A DNA stretch of 64,000 nt from an uncultured Acetatifactor sp. (lineage in GTDB: Bacteria > Bacillota > Clostridia > Lachnospirales > Lachnospiraceae). Positions within the stretch are counted from its first letter, which is position 1. Each line of letters starts with the position of its first letter. The stretch is taken from contig CAJTZD010000005.1 of the NCBI GenBank assembly GCA_910584235.1, positions 9,905-73,904 on the forward strand. Direction: 5' to 3'. This document shows positions 1 to 8,651 of this stretch, in pieces. The position numbers and the translations under genes are program-made. The notes under the pieces are model-generated. The model did no database searches and was not told the origin of the DNA. It was given only the letters and a program-made list of their open reading frames with translations.

Positions 1-125
1 ATGATGCCGCCTTTGTTGCGCTGTTTCTGTACCCAGCCCATGACGGTGACCTTTTCGCCGATGTTTGCCGCGGAGAGTTCCCCGCAGCGATGTGTCCTTT
101 TTAAACCTTTCATTGACTCTGCCAT
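1..125 (-). CDS. aspS: Aspartyl-tRNA synthetase, N-terminal part (runs off the window)
   Basis: Only the first 41 codons are present. The translation reads MAESMKGLKRTHRCGELSAA and continues with IGEKVTVMGWVQKQRNKGG. This is the start of the OB-fold anticodon-binding domain of bacterial AspRS, the enzyme that charges tRNA-Asp with aspartate. The chosen ATG at 123-125 has GAGG seven bases upstream; a second ATG four codons later is less well placed. It follows hisS on the same strand after 168 bp, the common hisS-aspS order of Firmicutes. I see no clear promoter in the gap, so co-transcription with hisS is inferred. Confidence 0.9.
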   Translation of the reverse strand, partial: MAESMKGLKRTHRCGELSAANIGEKVTVMGWVQKQRNKGGI

Positions 126-293
126 TTTGATTCCTCGTTTTCCGTGTCCTTGCTATGACGCTATTCTATTCTGTATTTTTTCGTCTATTTCCTATCTGTT
201 TATCGCATTCCCGTCTTTTATATTTGATTTTTGTATTCTTTTTTCGCTGCCCCGGAAATGCTTCCGCCGTTTGCTGCGATCAGCCTCCGGCAG

Positions 294-1562
294 CTAATTC
301 TTCAAAGCTTCCCTGTAGAACTCCACGAATTCCCGGTACCCCTCGGCCTCCAGCTGCTCTTTCTGGAATTTCTTGTTCTTGTTCATCCGAACCACCAGCA
401 CCTGCCCGCCCTCTTCTCTTGCTTTCTGGGCTTTGGCGATTACATCAGCCATGGCCTGGCCCTCCACGCCTTTCTCCACCAGGTAGGCTGTCTTTTTCGG
501 CGCATTCGGCACCTGGAACCCGCTCTCCGTCAAAAGCAGGATAATCCGCTCAAAACCGATAGAGAATCCGCAGGCCGGCACGTCCCTGCCGGTGAATTTC
601 CCCACCATCTTGTCATACCTGCCGCCGCCTCCGCAGCTGGCGCCCAGGCCAGGGATGGCGATCTCAAAGATGGGACCCGTATAATAAGACATCCCCCGCA
701 CTAACGTAGGGTCGAATACCATCCGGAAATCTGCCGTCTTCGCCGCCTCTACGCTGTCTATGATCTCCCGCAGGCCCTCCACCGCCGAAATCCCCTGAAC
801 CTGAGATTCCCCCAGCTTCTCCGCCGCATACTGCAGACCGTCTTGAGCCTGCTCCAGGCCCGCGTACAGTTCCAGATAGCGCTCCACTGTGTCTGAAGCA
901 AATCCGTTCTCCAGAAGCTCCGCCCTCACGCCGTCCATGCCGATCTTGTCCATCTTGTCCAAGGTAATGAAGACACTGTCATATTCCTCTTCTTTGAACC
1001 CGCTGTCTGCCGCCATGGCTTTCAGAAGCTGCCTGTCGTTGATGCGGATTTCAAAGTCTTTGAAGCCGATTTTCCCAAGGGTGGTGGTGGTGGCCAAAAT
1101 CAGCTCGATCTCCGCCAGGTTGGAGGCCTCCCCGAAAATGTCGATATCGCACTGGGTAAACTGGCGGAACCGCCCTCTCTGGGGCCTGTCCGCCCGCCAC
1201 ACGCTGCCCGTCTGCAGCGCCTTGAACGGGGCAGGCAGTTGGGCGACATTGTTGGAATAATACCGCACCAGCGGCACGGTCAGGTCATAGCGCAGCCCGC
1301 CGTCCACCACTTCCTCCTCCGCCACAGCCTCCGCTATTTTCAGCTTCTCGCCCCTCTTTAAAATCTTGAAAATCAGCTTCTCATTGTCGCCGCCCTGCTT
1401 GTTGGTCAGGTTGGCTATGTTCTCTACACAGGGAGTCTCGATGGAAGTAAATCCGTATTTACCGTAGGTATCCTTGATCACGCCGATGACATAATCCCGA
1501 ATCTGCATCTCCTCCGGCAGTATATCCCGCATGCCCGTCACAGGCTTTTTGCTCAGTGCCAT
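294..1562 (-). CDS. hisS: Histidyl-tRNA synthetase
   Basis: A 422-residue class II aminoacyl-tRNA synthetase of normal length for HisRS, which charges tRNA-His. The N-terminus (KPVTGMRDILPEEMQIRDYV) has the usual G-x-R-D-x-LP motif 1 region. Motif 2 is seen as RPQRGRFRQFTQCDIDIFGE, and the histidine-specific loop as LVRGMSYYTGPIFEI. A glycine-rich GRYDKMVGKF stretch lies near residue 320, and the C-terminal anticodon-binding domain follows from about residue 335. The start ATG follows an AGGAG site. It has its own strong promoter (TTGACA, 17 bp, TATGAT) overlapping the end of the UDP-glucose dehydrogenase gene. aspS follows downstream. Confidence 0.96.
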   Translation of the reverse strand: MALSKKPVTGMRDILPEEMQIRDYVIGVIKDTYGKYGFTSIETPCVENIANLTNKQGGDNEKLIFKILKRGEKLKIAEAVAEEEVVDGGLRYDLTVPLVRYYSNNVAQLPAPFKALQTGSVWRADRPQRGRFRQFTQCDIDIFGEASNLAEIELILATTTTLGKIGFKDFEIRINDRQLLKAMAADSGFKEEEYDSVFITLDKMDKIGMDGVRAELLENGFASDTVERYLELYAGLEQAQDGLQYAAEKLGESQVQGISAVEGLREIIDSVEAAKTADFRMVFDPTLVRGMSYYTGPIFEIAIPGLGASCGGGGRYDKMVGKFTGRDVPACGFSIGFERIILLLTESGFQVPNAPKKTAYLVEKGVEGQAMADVIAKAQKAREEGGQVLVVRMNKNKKFQKEQLEAEGYREFVEFYREALKN

Positions 1563-1662
1563 ATCTCCTGTCAGGCAGTCTCTGCCCGACTTCCTCCTCT
1601 CTGTTTTCCGGCTTTGTTTCTATCCATGCTATAAAGACGCATATCCCTGACGTCTGCTTCTT

Positions 1663-1691
1663 ATCATAAGTTTTTTTCCGATTTCTGTCAA
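1663..1691 (-). promoter_or_regulatory. Sigma-A-type promoter of hisS
   Basis: On the minus strand a perfect -35 box TTGACA (1686-1691) is separated by 17 bp from TATGAT (1663-1668). It lies about 100 bp upstream of the hisS start and overlaps the stop codon of the upstream gene. No T-box core is visible in the leader. Confidence 0.75.
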
Positions 1692-2926
1692 TCCCGTTTG
1701 AATAAATCTCTGGTATACACCTTGTCCGCAACCGGATCCAGGCAGGCGTCGTAGCGGTTTGCGATAATGCAGTCCGACCGGCGGAAGAATTCCTCCAGAT
1801 CATTTATCACCAGACTGCCGAAAAAGGTGCTCCCATCCTCCAGGGCGGGCTCGTAAATCACGATATTGGCCCCTTTGCCCTTGATGCGCTTCATGACGCC
1901 CTGGATGGAACTCTGGCGGAAGTTATCGCTGTTACTCTTCATGGTGAGACGGTATACGCCTACAGTCGTCGTCGTCTCGTAGGAGCTGTCATAATCCGAC
2001 TGCTCGGAATAGGAGTAATAGCCCGCTTTCCGCAATACCTGGTCCGCCACAAATTCCTTTCTGGTACGGTTGGATTCCACGATGGCCTCAATGAGATTCT
2101 CCGGAACATTGCTGTAATTGGCCAACAGCTGTTTGGTATCCTTAGGCAGGCAGTACCCGCCGTAACCAAAAGACGGATTGTTGTAATGGTCCCCGATCCT
2201 GGGATCCAGACAGACACCCTCTATGATCTGCCTGGTGTCTAAGCCTTTCACCTCCGCGTATGTATCCAGCTCATTGAAAAAGCTCACCCGCAGCGCCAGA
2301 TAGGTGTTGGCAAAGAGCTTCACGGCTTCGGCTTCCGTGGAGCCGACGAGAAGCACAGGCACCTCTTTCTTCAGGGCCGCCCTCGCCAAAAGGCCCGCAA
2401 AGCTTTCGGCTCTTTTGCGCATTTCCCGATTTCCCGTATCGTAACCCACGATAATCCTGGAAGGGTACAGGTTGTCATACAAAGCCTTTGTCTCCCGCAA
2501 AAATTCCGGACTGAACAGAATGCGGTCCGTCCGCTTCTGCGCACTGAGTTTAGCCGTATATCCTACCGGGATGGTGGATTTTATCACGATGCTGGCCCTG
2601 GTATTGGCCTTTAGGGCCGCCTCCACTACACTTTCCACCGCTGATGTGTCAAAATAGTTATTCTTGCTGTTGTAATTGGTAGGTGTGGCCACAACGATGA
2701 TATCCGCGTCTGCGTACGCCGCCTGCGCATCCGTTGTAGCCGACAGATGGAGCGGTCTTTCCCGCAGGTATTCCTCCAGCTCCGCATCCCTGATGGGGGA
2801 TTGTCTCTCATTGATCAATTTCACCTTTTCGGGAACGATATCCAGCGCCGTCACTTCATTCTCCTGAGCCAGCAGCACTGCCAGCGACAGGCCCACATAG
2901 CCCGTTCCTACAACTGTAATCTTCAT
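1688..2926 (-). CDS. ugd: UDP-glucose 6-dehydrogenase (UDP-glucose/GDP-mannose dehydrogenase family)
   Basis: A 412-residue cytosolic enzyme predicted to oxidise UDP-glucose to UDP-glucuronate with two NAD+, feeding capsule or exopolysaccharide synthesis. The N-terminal Rossmann motif is VGTGYVGLS (residues 6-14). The substrate loop FSPEFLRE begins near residue 138. The catalytic cysteine is Cys259 in FGYGGYCLPKDTKQ. Length and order of domains fit the short Ugd class. A DSSYETTTTVG segment near residue 310 lies in the C-terminal domain. It stands alone, not in a visible polysaccharide cluster, and has its own promoter downstream of the serine recombinase. A related sugar-nucleotide dehydrogenase is the only serious alternative. 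Confidence 0.9.
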   Translation of the reverse strand: MKITVVGTGYVGLSLAVLLAQENEVTALDIVPEKVKLINERQSPIRDAELEEYLRERPLHLSATTDAQAAYADADIIVVATPTNYNSKNNYFDTSAVESVVEAALKANTRASIVIKSTIPVGYTAKLSAQKRTDRILFSPEFLRETKALYDNLYPSRIIVGYDTGNREMRKRAESFAGLLARAALKKEVPVLLVGSTEAEAVKLFANTYLALRVSFFNELDTYAEVKGLDTRQIIEGVCLDPRIGDHYNNPSFGYGGYCLPKDTKQLLANYSNVPENLIEAIVESNRTRKEFVADQVLRKAGYYSYSEQSDYDSSYETTTTVGVYRLTMKSNSDNFRQSSIQGVMKRIKGKGANIVIYEPALEDGSTFFGSLVINDLEEFFRRSDCIIANRYDACLDPVADKVYTRDLFKRD

Positions 2927-3009
2927 ATCCTCTACTCCACTCCTCTTCTGAAATCCATGAAAGCTCTCATGATGGAGCCGTCCGGCCCTCTCCTGTCACG
3001 AATAAAGAG

Positions 3010-3038
3010 ATTATATCATAAAGAAAAAAAGAAGTCTA
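3010..3038 (-). promoter_or_regulatory. Promoter of the UDP-glucose dehydrogenase gene
   Basis: Minus strand: TAGACT (3033-3038), 17-bp spacer, perfect TATAAT (3010-3015). The -35 box overlaps the stop codon of the recombinase gene, so the dehydrogenase can be transcribed independently. Confidence 0.65.
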
Positions 3039-3635
3039 CTGCCCCTTGCAATATCCGGCCTTTCGGTAAAAGGACGTATAAGGCATGCCGCAGAGCCTTG
3101 CCGCCTCCTTTCCCGTGATCTCTCCCGCCCTCCACCGCTCACAGGCCTCCTCAAAGTTCTCCGGCAGGGGTTTTAGAGGTCTTCCGAAATTTACGCCCCG
3201 CAGCTTTGCCGCCTCGATTCCCTCCCGCTGTCTTTCCCTGATGTTCTTCCGCTCATTCTCCGCCACAAAAGACAGCACCTGCAGCACGATGTCACTTAAG
3301 AATGTCCCCACCAAGTCCTTGCCCCGTCTGGTATCCAGCAGGGGCATGTCCAGCACCACGATGTCCACTTTCTTCTCCTTGGTCAGAATCCGCCACTGCT
3401 CCAGCACTTCCCCATAATTTCTGCCCAGGCGGTCAATGCTTTTGATGTAGAGCAGGTCGTCCTGGCGCAGGCGCCGCAGCAGTTTCCGGTACATGGGACG
3501 GTTAAAATCCTTTCCGGACTGCTTGTCCACATAAATGTTCTGTTTTGGCACTTCGGCACTGTTTAAGGCAATCATCTGCCTGTCCTCATTCTGCTCCCTT
3601 GTGCTTACGCGCACATATCCGTACTGATTTCCCAT
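3036..3635 (-). CDS. Serine site-specific recombinase (resolvase/invertase family)
   Basis: A 199-residue small serine recombinase. The catalytic serine is Ser11 in YGYVRVSTREQ. The active-site arginine region IKSIDRLGRNYGEV lies near residues 65-80. The E-helix (AENERKNIRERQREGIEAAK) and a C-terminal helix-turn-helix (GEITGKEAARLCGMPYTSFY) complete the standard architecture, so the protein looks full length and active. Such enzymes resolve transposon cointegrates or invert promoter segments. No transposase is adjacent. A 13-bp perfect palindrome lies just upstream of its start at 3672-3684 and could be part of a recombination site. The start ATG has a GGAGAAACCG site. Confidence 0.9.
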   Translation of the reverse strand: MGNQYGYVRVSTREQNEDRQMIALNSAEVPKQNIYVDKQSGKDFNRPMYRKLLRRLRQDDLLYIKSIDRLGRNYGEVLEQWRILTKEKKVDIVVLDMPLLDTRRGKDLVGTFLSDIVLQVLSFVAENERKNIRERQREGIEAAKLRGVNFGRPLKPLPENFEEACERWRAGEITGKEAARLCGMPYTSFYRKAGYCKGQ

Positions 3636-3671
3636 CGGTTTCTCCTTTGTATTCCTGCAGTATCTTACCGT

Positions 3672-3684
3672 CCGTTGTAAACGG
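3672..3684. repeat. 13-bp palindrome upstream of the serine recombinase
   Basis: The sequence CCGTTGTAAACGG is a perfect 5-bp inverted repeat around GTA. It lies 37 bp before the recombinase start. Core dinucleotide-centred short palindromes are typical of resolvase subsites, but one copy alone proves nothing. Confidence 0.3.
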
Positions 3685-3698
3685 AAAATTTGGGGGAC

Positions 3699-3731
3699 AA
3701 AAAAAGGACAATCGAATCCGATTGCCCCTTT
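3699..3731 (-). terminator. Rho-independent terminator after the radical SAM gene
   Basis: On the minus strand a stem GGGCAATCG / CGATTGTCC is followed by seven T residues. It lies 61 bp downstream of the radical SAM stop codon and before the recombinase. The AT-rich flanks make it a convincing intrinsic terminator. Confidence 0.75.
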
Positions 3732-3791
3732 TATCTCCGCTTACCTTATACTACTATTTTCCCTGTCGGGAGTCAATACTTACCTCTCGTG

Positions 3792-4661
3792 CTACCAGAA
3801 ACTCAGCTGTTCACCAGCGCCTTTTTCCTCAAAAGTCTGCAGGTATCCGAAGACCTCGTCAACCTCATGGATAATTCCGTGCTCTGCGCATCTTTCCCTG
3901 AAAAGCCTCATCAGATGCCTGCCGTTTGGACTTTCGATGCTGTACTGATTTCCGTATGTCCAAATATATCTTTCCTTTAATCCGGGAAACATTCTGTCTA
4001 ACTGCGCATAAAAGTATTCCCTGTTTCCCTCTCTTAAGGTCATACCCATGCCAAAGCAGATGATGCCGTAGACCTTTGCCTCAATGCACATATCCAGTAT
4101 ACCGCAAATATTCTCTTCCGTGTCGTTGAGAAAGGGCAGGATGGGGGACAGCCATACCACGGTAGGGACACCCTCGTCCCGCAGCCGTTTCAGCACTGCA
4201 AAGCGCTCTTTTGTAGTGCTTACGTTGGGTTCTATTTTTTTACACAGTTCCTCGTCGCAGGTGGTCAGGGTCATCTGCACCACACATTTTGTCTTCTCGT
4301 TTATTTTCCGGAAAAGATCTAAATCCCTCAAAATACGGTCTGATTTTGTCTGCACCGTAACCCCGAAACCATGCCGGCAGATCAGTTCCAGGGCTTTGCG
4401 CATATTGCCGATTTCCGTCTCCAGCGGAATGTACGGATCCGTCATGGCTCCTGTGCCGATCATGCATTTTTTTCGCTTATGGATAAGGGCGTGTTCCAGC
4501 AGTTCAATGGCATTTTCCTTGACCTCGATGTCCTCAAAGGCATGCTCCATGTGATAGCATTTGCTCCTGGAATCGCAGTAAATACAGCCGTGGGTACAGC
4601 CTCTGTAGAGATTCATTCCGTTTTGGGGCGATAAGATTCCTTTTGCTTTTACATAGTGCAT
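3792..4661 (-). CDS. SPL-family (spore photoproduct lyase-like) radical SAM protein
   Basis: A 289-residue cytosolic protein with a radical-SAM cluster motif CTHGCIYC (Cys22, Cys26, Cys29), which binds a 4Fe-4S cluster and S-adenosylmethionine. The early sequence GMNLYRGCTHGCIYCDSR and the ETEIGNMRKALELICRHGFG region match the Rv2578c/SplB-like family found widely in Clostridia. The substrate is unknown. True spore photoproduct lyase has a different C-terminus with an extra active-site cysteine, so repair of spore photoproduct should not be assumed. The start has GGGAGG ten bases upstream. It is followed by a clear terminator. Confidence 0.85.
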   Translation of the reverse strand: MHYVKAKGILSPQNGMNLYRGCTHGCIYCDSRSKCYHMEHAFEDIEVKENAIELLEHALIHKRKKCMIGTGAMTDPYIPLETEIGNMRKALELICRHGFGVTVQTKSDRILRDLDLFRKINEKTKCVVQMTLTTCDEELCKKIEPNVSTTKERFAVLKRLRDEGVPTVVWLSPILPFLNDTEENICGILDMCIEAKVYGIICFGMGMTLREGNREYFYAQLDRMFPGLKERYIWTYGNQYSIESPNGRHLMRLFRERCAEHGIIHEVDEVFGYLQTFEEKGAGEQLSFW

Positions 4662-4697
4662 GGCAGGCCGCCTCCCATTTGCCCGTACGGAGCAAAT

Positions 4698-5477
4698 TTA
4701 TTCAAAACGTTTCAAATACTTCTTGACCAAAACACTGCCTAAGATAAGCGCTGCCGCCACACATCCTCCTCCGAAAAAAGAAAATACCTCTCCTGACATT
4801 ATGGCAGCATACCCGGTGAAAACGCCAAATACCATAAGCCAGGTCCGTGCCGACCCGCAGACAATGTTCCATTTCCCGTCATTGAGACTTTTATAAAGCG
4901 ATTTTGCGAGACGATGGATGGAACGCATTCCCGCCACATTTATAATTATGAAGATTATCGCAGCCATTATCAGGACAACCGCCATTATGGCCAGGAATTG
5001 GTATTCATAACCCCTGCCAATGCTATCAATCCTATTATATCTGTCTATATATGGACTGATGATAAAATAGAACTCCCTCCACTGGCTTGACGTCTCCATC
5101 ATAGCGGCTACGGCAACCAGGAAAAATCCGAAAGCTACTAGCAGACAACCCAAAACACATCTCACCACACAGGAGGCAAAAATGGTACCGCTGATACAGC
5201 GCATATACTTTGAATCTACAATCCCGTTCTTGCACTGCGCATAAAGCAGCCAGAGAAAAATAGCCATCAGTATTTTTATAATGGGCAGTTCCCTGCTGAT
5301 TAGCAAAAAGACTATACCTGCCGTATATAAAATACACATTACGGTAAAAATGCTGTCTTTCACTAACTGAGTCATTATTCCCTCCAAGGGATTCCGGTTA
5401 TATGCCAGACCTGAACCACATTTTATACAAAAATGAGCGTTTTCATCGTTTTCATATCCGCAGTTAATACACCTCAT
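4698..5477 (-). CDS. Zinc-ribbon membrane protein of unknown function
   Basis: A 259-residue protein. The N-terminus MRCINCGYENDENAHFCIKC carries a C-x2-C...C-x2-C zinc ribbon (Cys3, Cys6, Cys17, Cys20). It is followed by about five hydrophobic segments: near 38-75, 95-125, 158-185 and 208-250. The architecture (cytosolic zinc ribbon plus membrane helices) is common in Firmicutes, but no function is established. I chose the ATG at 5475-5477 because GGGAGG lies eight bases upstream. The ATG two codons earlier is too close to that site. It stands alone between the radical SAM gene and the two-component system. Confidence 0.75.
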   Translation of the reverse strand: MRCINCGYENDENAHFCIKCGSGLAYNRNPLEGIMTQLVKDSIFTVMCILYTAGIVFLLISRELPIIKILMAIFLWLLYAQCKNGIVDSKYMRCISGTIFASCVVRCVLGCLLVAFGFFLVAVAAMMETSSQWREFYFIISPYIDRYNRIDSIGRGYEYQFLAIMAVVLIMAAIIFIIINVAGMRSIHRLAKSLYKSLNDGKWNIVCGSARTWLMVFGVFTGYAAIMSGEVFSFFGGGCVAAALILGSVLVKKYLKRFE

Positions 5478-5615
5478 ATCCATTCCCTCCCGCTCATCAC
5501 ATTATATTTCTTGTAGTACTTCTACTATAACACAGACCCAATTTTCTATCAAGAATCACAAAATGTCTTTTTTGCACTTTTCCGCACTTCATAGCACAAT
5601 TCCGACAAGATTTCT

Positions 5616-5637
5616 CTCCCGGCTTGCCCGCCGGGAG
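5616..5637. other. GC-rich hairpin upstream of the two-component genes
   Basis: A perfect 8-bp stem CTCCCGGC/GCCGGGAG with a 6-base loop. It lies 67 bp before the response-regulator start. It is not followed by a proper T run on either strand, so a terminator is not assured; it may be a leader structure. Nothing else is obvious in the gap 5478-5703. Confidence 0.35.
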
Positions 5638-5703
5638 CTTGTATATTAAAATAGAAGAAGCGTATTCTATGGTAACAGAGGAAAATGTCTTTGGGGAGGT
5701 TCC

Positions 5704-6780
5704 ATGTTAAAGGTAATGATCATAGACGATGATATGAATGTGCGGAAATGTCTCAGGCAGCTGATCCCCTGGCCGGAGACAGGCTGCGAGATTGTGGCGG
5801 AGGCGTCAAACGGGGCGGAGGGGCTGGAGCGCTTCCACGCCGTCCGGCCGGATGTGGTCATCTCCGACCTGAAGATGCCTGAGATGAGCGGGGAAGAGCT
5901 GTGTACCAGGATCAGGGCTGTATCCGACCATGTGGCCATCATTTTCTTAAGCGCCTATGAGGATTTCAATGTGGCCAGGCAGGCTCTGCACTATGGCGTT
6001 ATGGAATATATCCTGAAGCCCATAGACACAAAGAAGCTTAAACAAATTACCGAACTTCTGCGGCAATTGTCCGCCGCTTTCCACAACCGCTCTTTTGTCC
6101 ACAGTCTGCTCCAGGGCGATTCCTTTCCCGATGAGCTGTCCCTGGAGTTTCGGAATGGAAATGCCGCATATTTTGAGGCGCTTTTTCAGAAATTGTCGGA
6201 CAGTCTGGAAACCGATTTCTCGCTTTTGCTGAATGTCTGCACTGTGTTAATCAATCTCCTCTTTGACACTCTGGAAAAATTGGACGAGAGCGGGGAGTCT
6301 CTGCACAGACAGCGGCAGACCGCGCTGGCAGAGCTCTCCGGCTTTTCCAGGAAGACAGAGGCCACGGCTTTCTGTCGGGAGCTGTATTTCGACTATCTTA
6401 CGGGCCAGGCGCCTGGGGCAAAGGAGCAAAGCTTTGGCGGCAGAACCGTGGAGCAGGTGAAGCTCTATATTATGAAGAACCTGCACTGGCAGCAGCTGGG
6501 GCTGCCCGCCATCGCTGCCCATTTCGGATTCTCGGAGGATTATCTCAGCAAGCTTTTCAAGCGTGAGGCCGGGGAGAATATCAGTTCTTATATCACCTGT
6601 CTGCGGCTGAACCATGCCTGCAGGCTTTTAAAGAATACGCAGCTGACCATATCGGAGATTGCGCTGGCCTGCGGGTATTCCAGCAGCAATTATTTTTGCA
6701 GAAGCTTTAAAAAGCAACTGGAACTGACCCCCAATGAGTACAGACTGCATGAAATATCCCGCAACAGGAGTTTCCCATGA
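5704..6780 (+). CDS. YesN-type response regulator with AraC DNA-binding domain
   Basis: A 358-residue regulator. The receiver domain (residues 1-120) has the acidic pocket DDD (8-10), phosphoacceptor Asp55 (VVISDLKMPEMSG) and the conserved lysine in YILKPID. The C-terminal AraC/XylS domain (about 255-350) contains two helix-turn-helix units, GLPAIAAHFGFSEDYLSKLF and LTISEIALACGYSSSNYFCR. Phosphorylated YesN proteins activate carbohydrate operons. The start has GGGGAGG. Its stop overlaps the kinase start as ATGA, showing translational coupling. It faces the rhamnosidase locus and is its likely regulator. Confidence 0.93.
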   Translation: MLKVMIIDDDMNVRKCLRQLIPWPETGCEIVAEASNGAEGLERFHAVRPDVVISDLKMPEMSGEELCTRIRAVSDHVAIIFLSAYEDFNVARQALHYGVMEYILKPIDTKKLKQITELLRQLSAAFHNRSFVHSLLQGDSFPDELSLEFRNGNAAYFEALFQKLSDSLETDFSLLLNVCTVLINLLFDTLEKLDESGESLHRQRQTALAELSGFSRKTEATAFCRELYFDYLTGQAPGAKEQSFGGRTVEQVKLYIMKNLHWQQLGLPAIAAHFGFSEDYLSKLFKREAGENISSYITCLRLNHACRLLKNTQLTISEIALACGYSSSNYFCRSFKKQLELTPNEYRLHEISRNRSFP

Positions 6781-8615
6781 CTATGCGCAGATGCAAACGC
6801 CTCACCGTCAAACTGTTTCTTCTCTTCGTCCTCATCCTCCTGTTTTCCCTGTTTTTTGAGGGAAGCATTATCTACAGGAGCTTTCTGGGATATGTGACGG
6901 AGTCCCTGGACGCCTCCACCCAACTGGTGATGGAGAGCCACTCCCGGCAGGTAAATGATTTCTTCCGCAGGACTGAGACGCTCTGCGACCTGATTAGCAC
7001 AGAGATTCCCTCCATGGCGCCCCTTTTGGAGGAGGACACGGGGAATTTCTACGATGCCTGGCACAATTACCGCTATCTGCACAAGAGGCTGCAGACTCTG
7101 TGCGACTCTGTCATCGGTTCGGATATCCGGTACAAGGCGGTTCTGTTTTTGCATGAGGATTTTCCCATGACGGATTTTCTCTCCTCCCCGGAAGAAATTT
7201 TTTTAAAAAAATCGGTAAAGGAGTATGTCAGTTCCCCTTTTCACATCCTTTCCGAGCGAAATCTCCTGGACTCTGCCTGGTTTCAGAGTACAGGGCAGGC
7301 GGATTCCTCTTTCTGGTTCATGGAGCCGGAAAACAATGACACTATCTGGATTGCAAAGCGCATGGACGGGCTTTTTCTCTTTGACGGGCTCCCCCGGCAT
7401 TATTCCATCGGCACTTTTCTCATTGGCATTGATGTCTCCTGGATCACTGGCCAGATGGAGGGACTGTTCTCAGAAAGCGATTCGCTCTTTTTCATCACGG
7501 ACCGTTATGGGCGCATTGTCTATGCAAAGGACCCAGGGCTTCTGAACCGGAATCTGGATGATATTTGTACATTTGAAGACGTGAATGTCTCCAATTCTGC
7601 CGCCCAGAAAAAGCGCTACGCCCGGATGCAGGATGTGTCCTATCTCTCCTGGGAGCAGAATCTGGAGAGCAATGTGCGTCTCTGCTGCCTTACGCCGGTG
7701 CAGTCCTACAACAGGCAGATCCGTATTCAACTGCAGACATTTCTGGGGATGAGTCTGCTGGTGATTCTCGTAGGCATTCTGCTCACGGCTCTGTTCTCCC
7801 GGTATGTGACGCGCCCTGTAAAAGCTTTGAGCCGTCATATGGAAAAACAGAGTCTTACTCCCATTGCGCCCTATCGCTCTCAGGACGAAATCGGTATCCT
7901 TTACCGGAGTTTTAATCAGATGGTGGAAAAGCAGGAGGCGCTGATTCAGCAGACTATGGACTATGCGGAGAGGCAAAAGCAATTGAAATTCCAGATTCTC
8001 CAGGCTCAGATCAATCCTCATTTTCTCTATAACACTCTGGATTCCGTAGGCTGCGCTGCCATGATTCAGGGACAGACGGATCTTACCGATACCCTCTCCT
8101 GCCTGGTGAGCCTGCTGCGCTACAATATCAACGACCCGGAGCAGCTTGTGACGCTGGCGGAGGAGCTGCAGATGGTGGAGGATTATATCTCCATCCAGCG
8201 GTTCCGCTACGGGGATCTGCTGCTGTATTCCAGTCAGGTCAGCCGGGAGGCGACAGCCTGTAAAATCCCCAAAACCATCATCCAGCCTCTGGTGGAGAAT
8301 GCGGTTCAGTACGGCGGACGCAGTCCCGATGGCGCATGCCGGATTTCACTTCAGGTTATAAATGAGAGGGAAAAAGGGAACATCCTCATTCACATTTGTA
8401 ATGATGTCCCCTCGGGAAAGACAGCAAAAGATTTGGCTGCGCTATTGAATGCCTGTCTGTCAGGGCAGAGGGAACTTGCGCGGAGCAGCAGCGGGCTGGG
8501 CGTCATCAATGTACAGCAGCGCATCCAGTTCGTGTTCGGAGAGGCGTATGGGCTGCGGTATGAGAGGGATGGAGACAGGATTATCTGTGTTGTTTTGCTG
8601 CCTTGTTTTGAGTAA
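6777..8615 (+). CDS. YesM-type sensor histidine kinase
   Basis: A 612-residue membrane kinase that would phosphorylate the preceding YesN. The first membrane helix lies at about residues 12-32 (LFLLFVLILLFSLFFEGSII). A large extracellular Cache-like region spans to about 315, and the second helix is FLGMSLLVILVGILLTALFS. A HAMP linker follows, then a His_kinase domain with the phosphoacceptor His415 in QINPHFLYNTLDSV. The HATPase domain has the N box PLVENAVQYG and the G box SGLGVINVQQR. All motifs look intact. The gene overlaps its regulator by four bases and ends 36 bp from the convergent rhamnosidase gene. The signal sensed is unknown. Confidence 0.93.
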   Translation: MTMRRCKRLTVKLFLLFVLILLFSLFFEGSIIYRSFLGYVTESLDASTQLVMESHSRQVNDFFRRTETLCDLISTEIPSMAPLLEEDTGNFYDAWHNYRYLHKRLQTLCDSVIGSDIRYKAVLFLHEDFPMTDFLSSPEEIFLKKSVKEYVSSPFHILSERNLLDSAWFQSTGQADSSFWFMEPENNDTIWIAKRMDGLFLFDGLPRHYSIGTFLIGIDVSWITGQMEGLFSESDSLFFITDRYGRIVYAKDPGLLNRNLDDICTFEDVNVSNSAAQKKRYARMQDVSYLSWEQNLESNVRLCCLTPVQSYNRQIRIQLQTFLGMSLLVILVGILLTALFSRYVTRPVKALSRHMEKQSLTPIAPYRSQDEIGILYRSFNQMVEKQEALIQQTMDYAERQKQLKFQILQAQINPHFLYNTLDSVGCAAMIQGQTDLTDTLSCLVSLLRYNINDPEQLVTLAEELQMVEDYISIQRFRYGDLLLYSSQVSREATACKIPKTIIQPLVENAVQYGGRSPDGACRISLQVINEREKGNILIHICNDVPSGKTAKDLAALLNACLSGQRELARSSSGLGVINVQQRIQFVFGEAYGLRYERDGDRIICVVLLPCFE

Positions 8616-8651
8616 GTGGAGTCCTACTTTTCTTCTATCCCCGCCGCCGGA

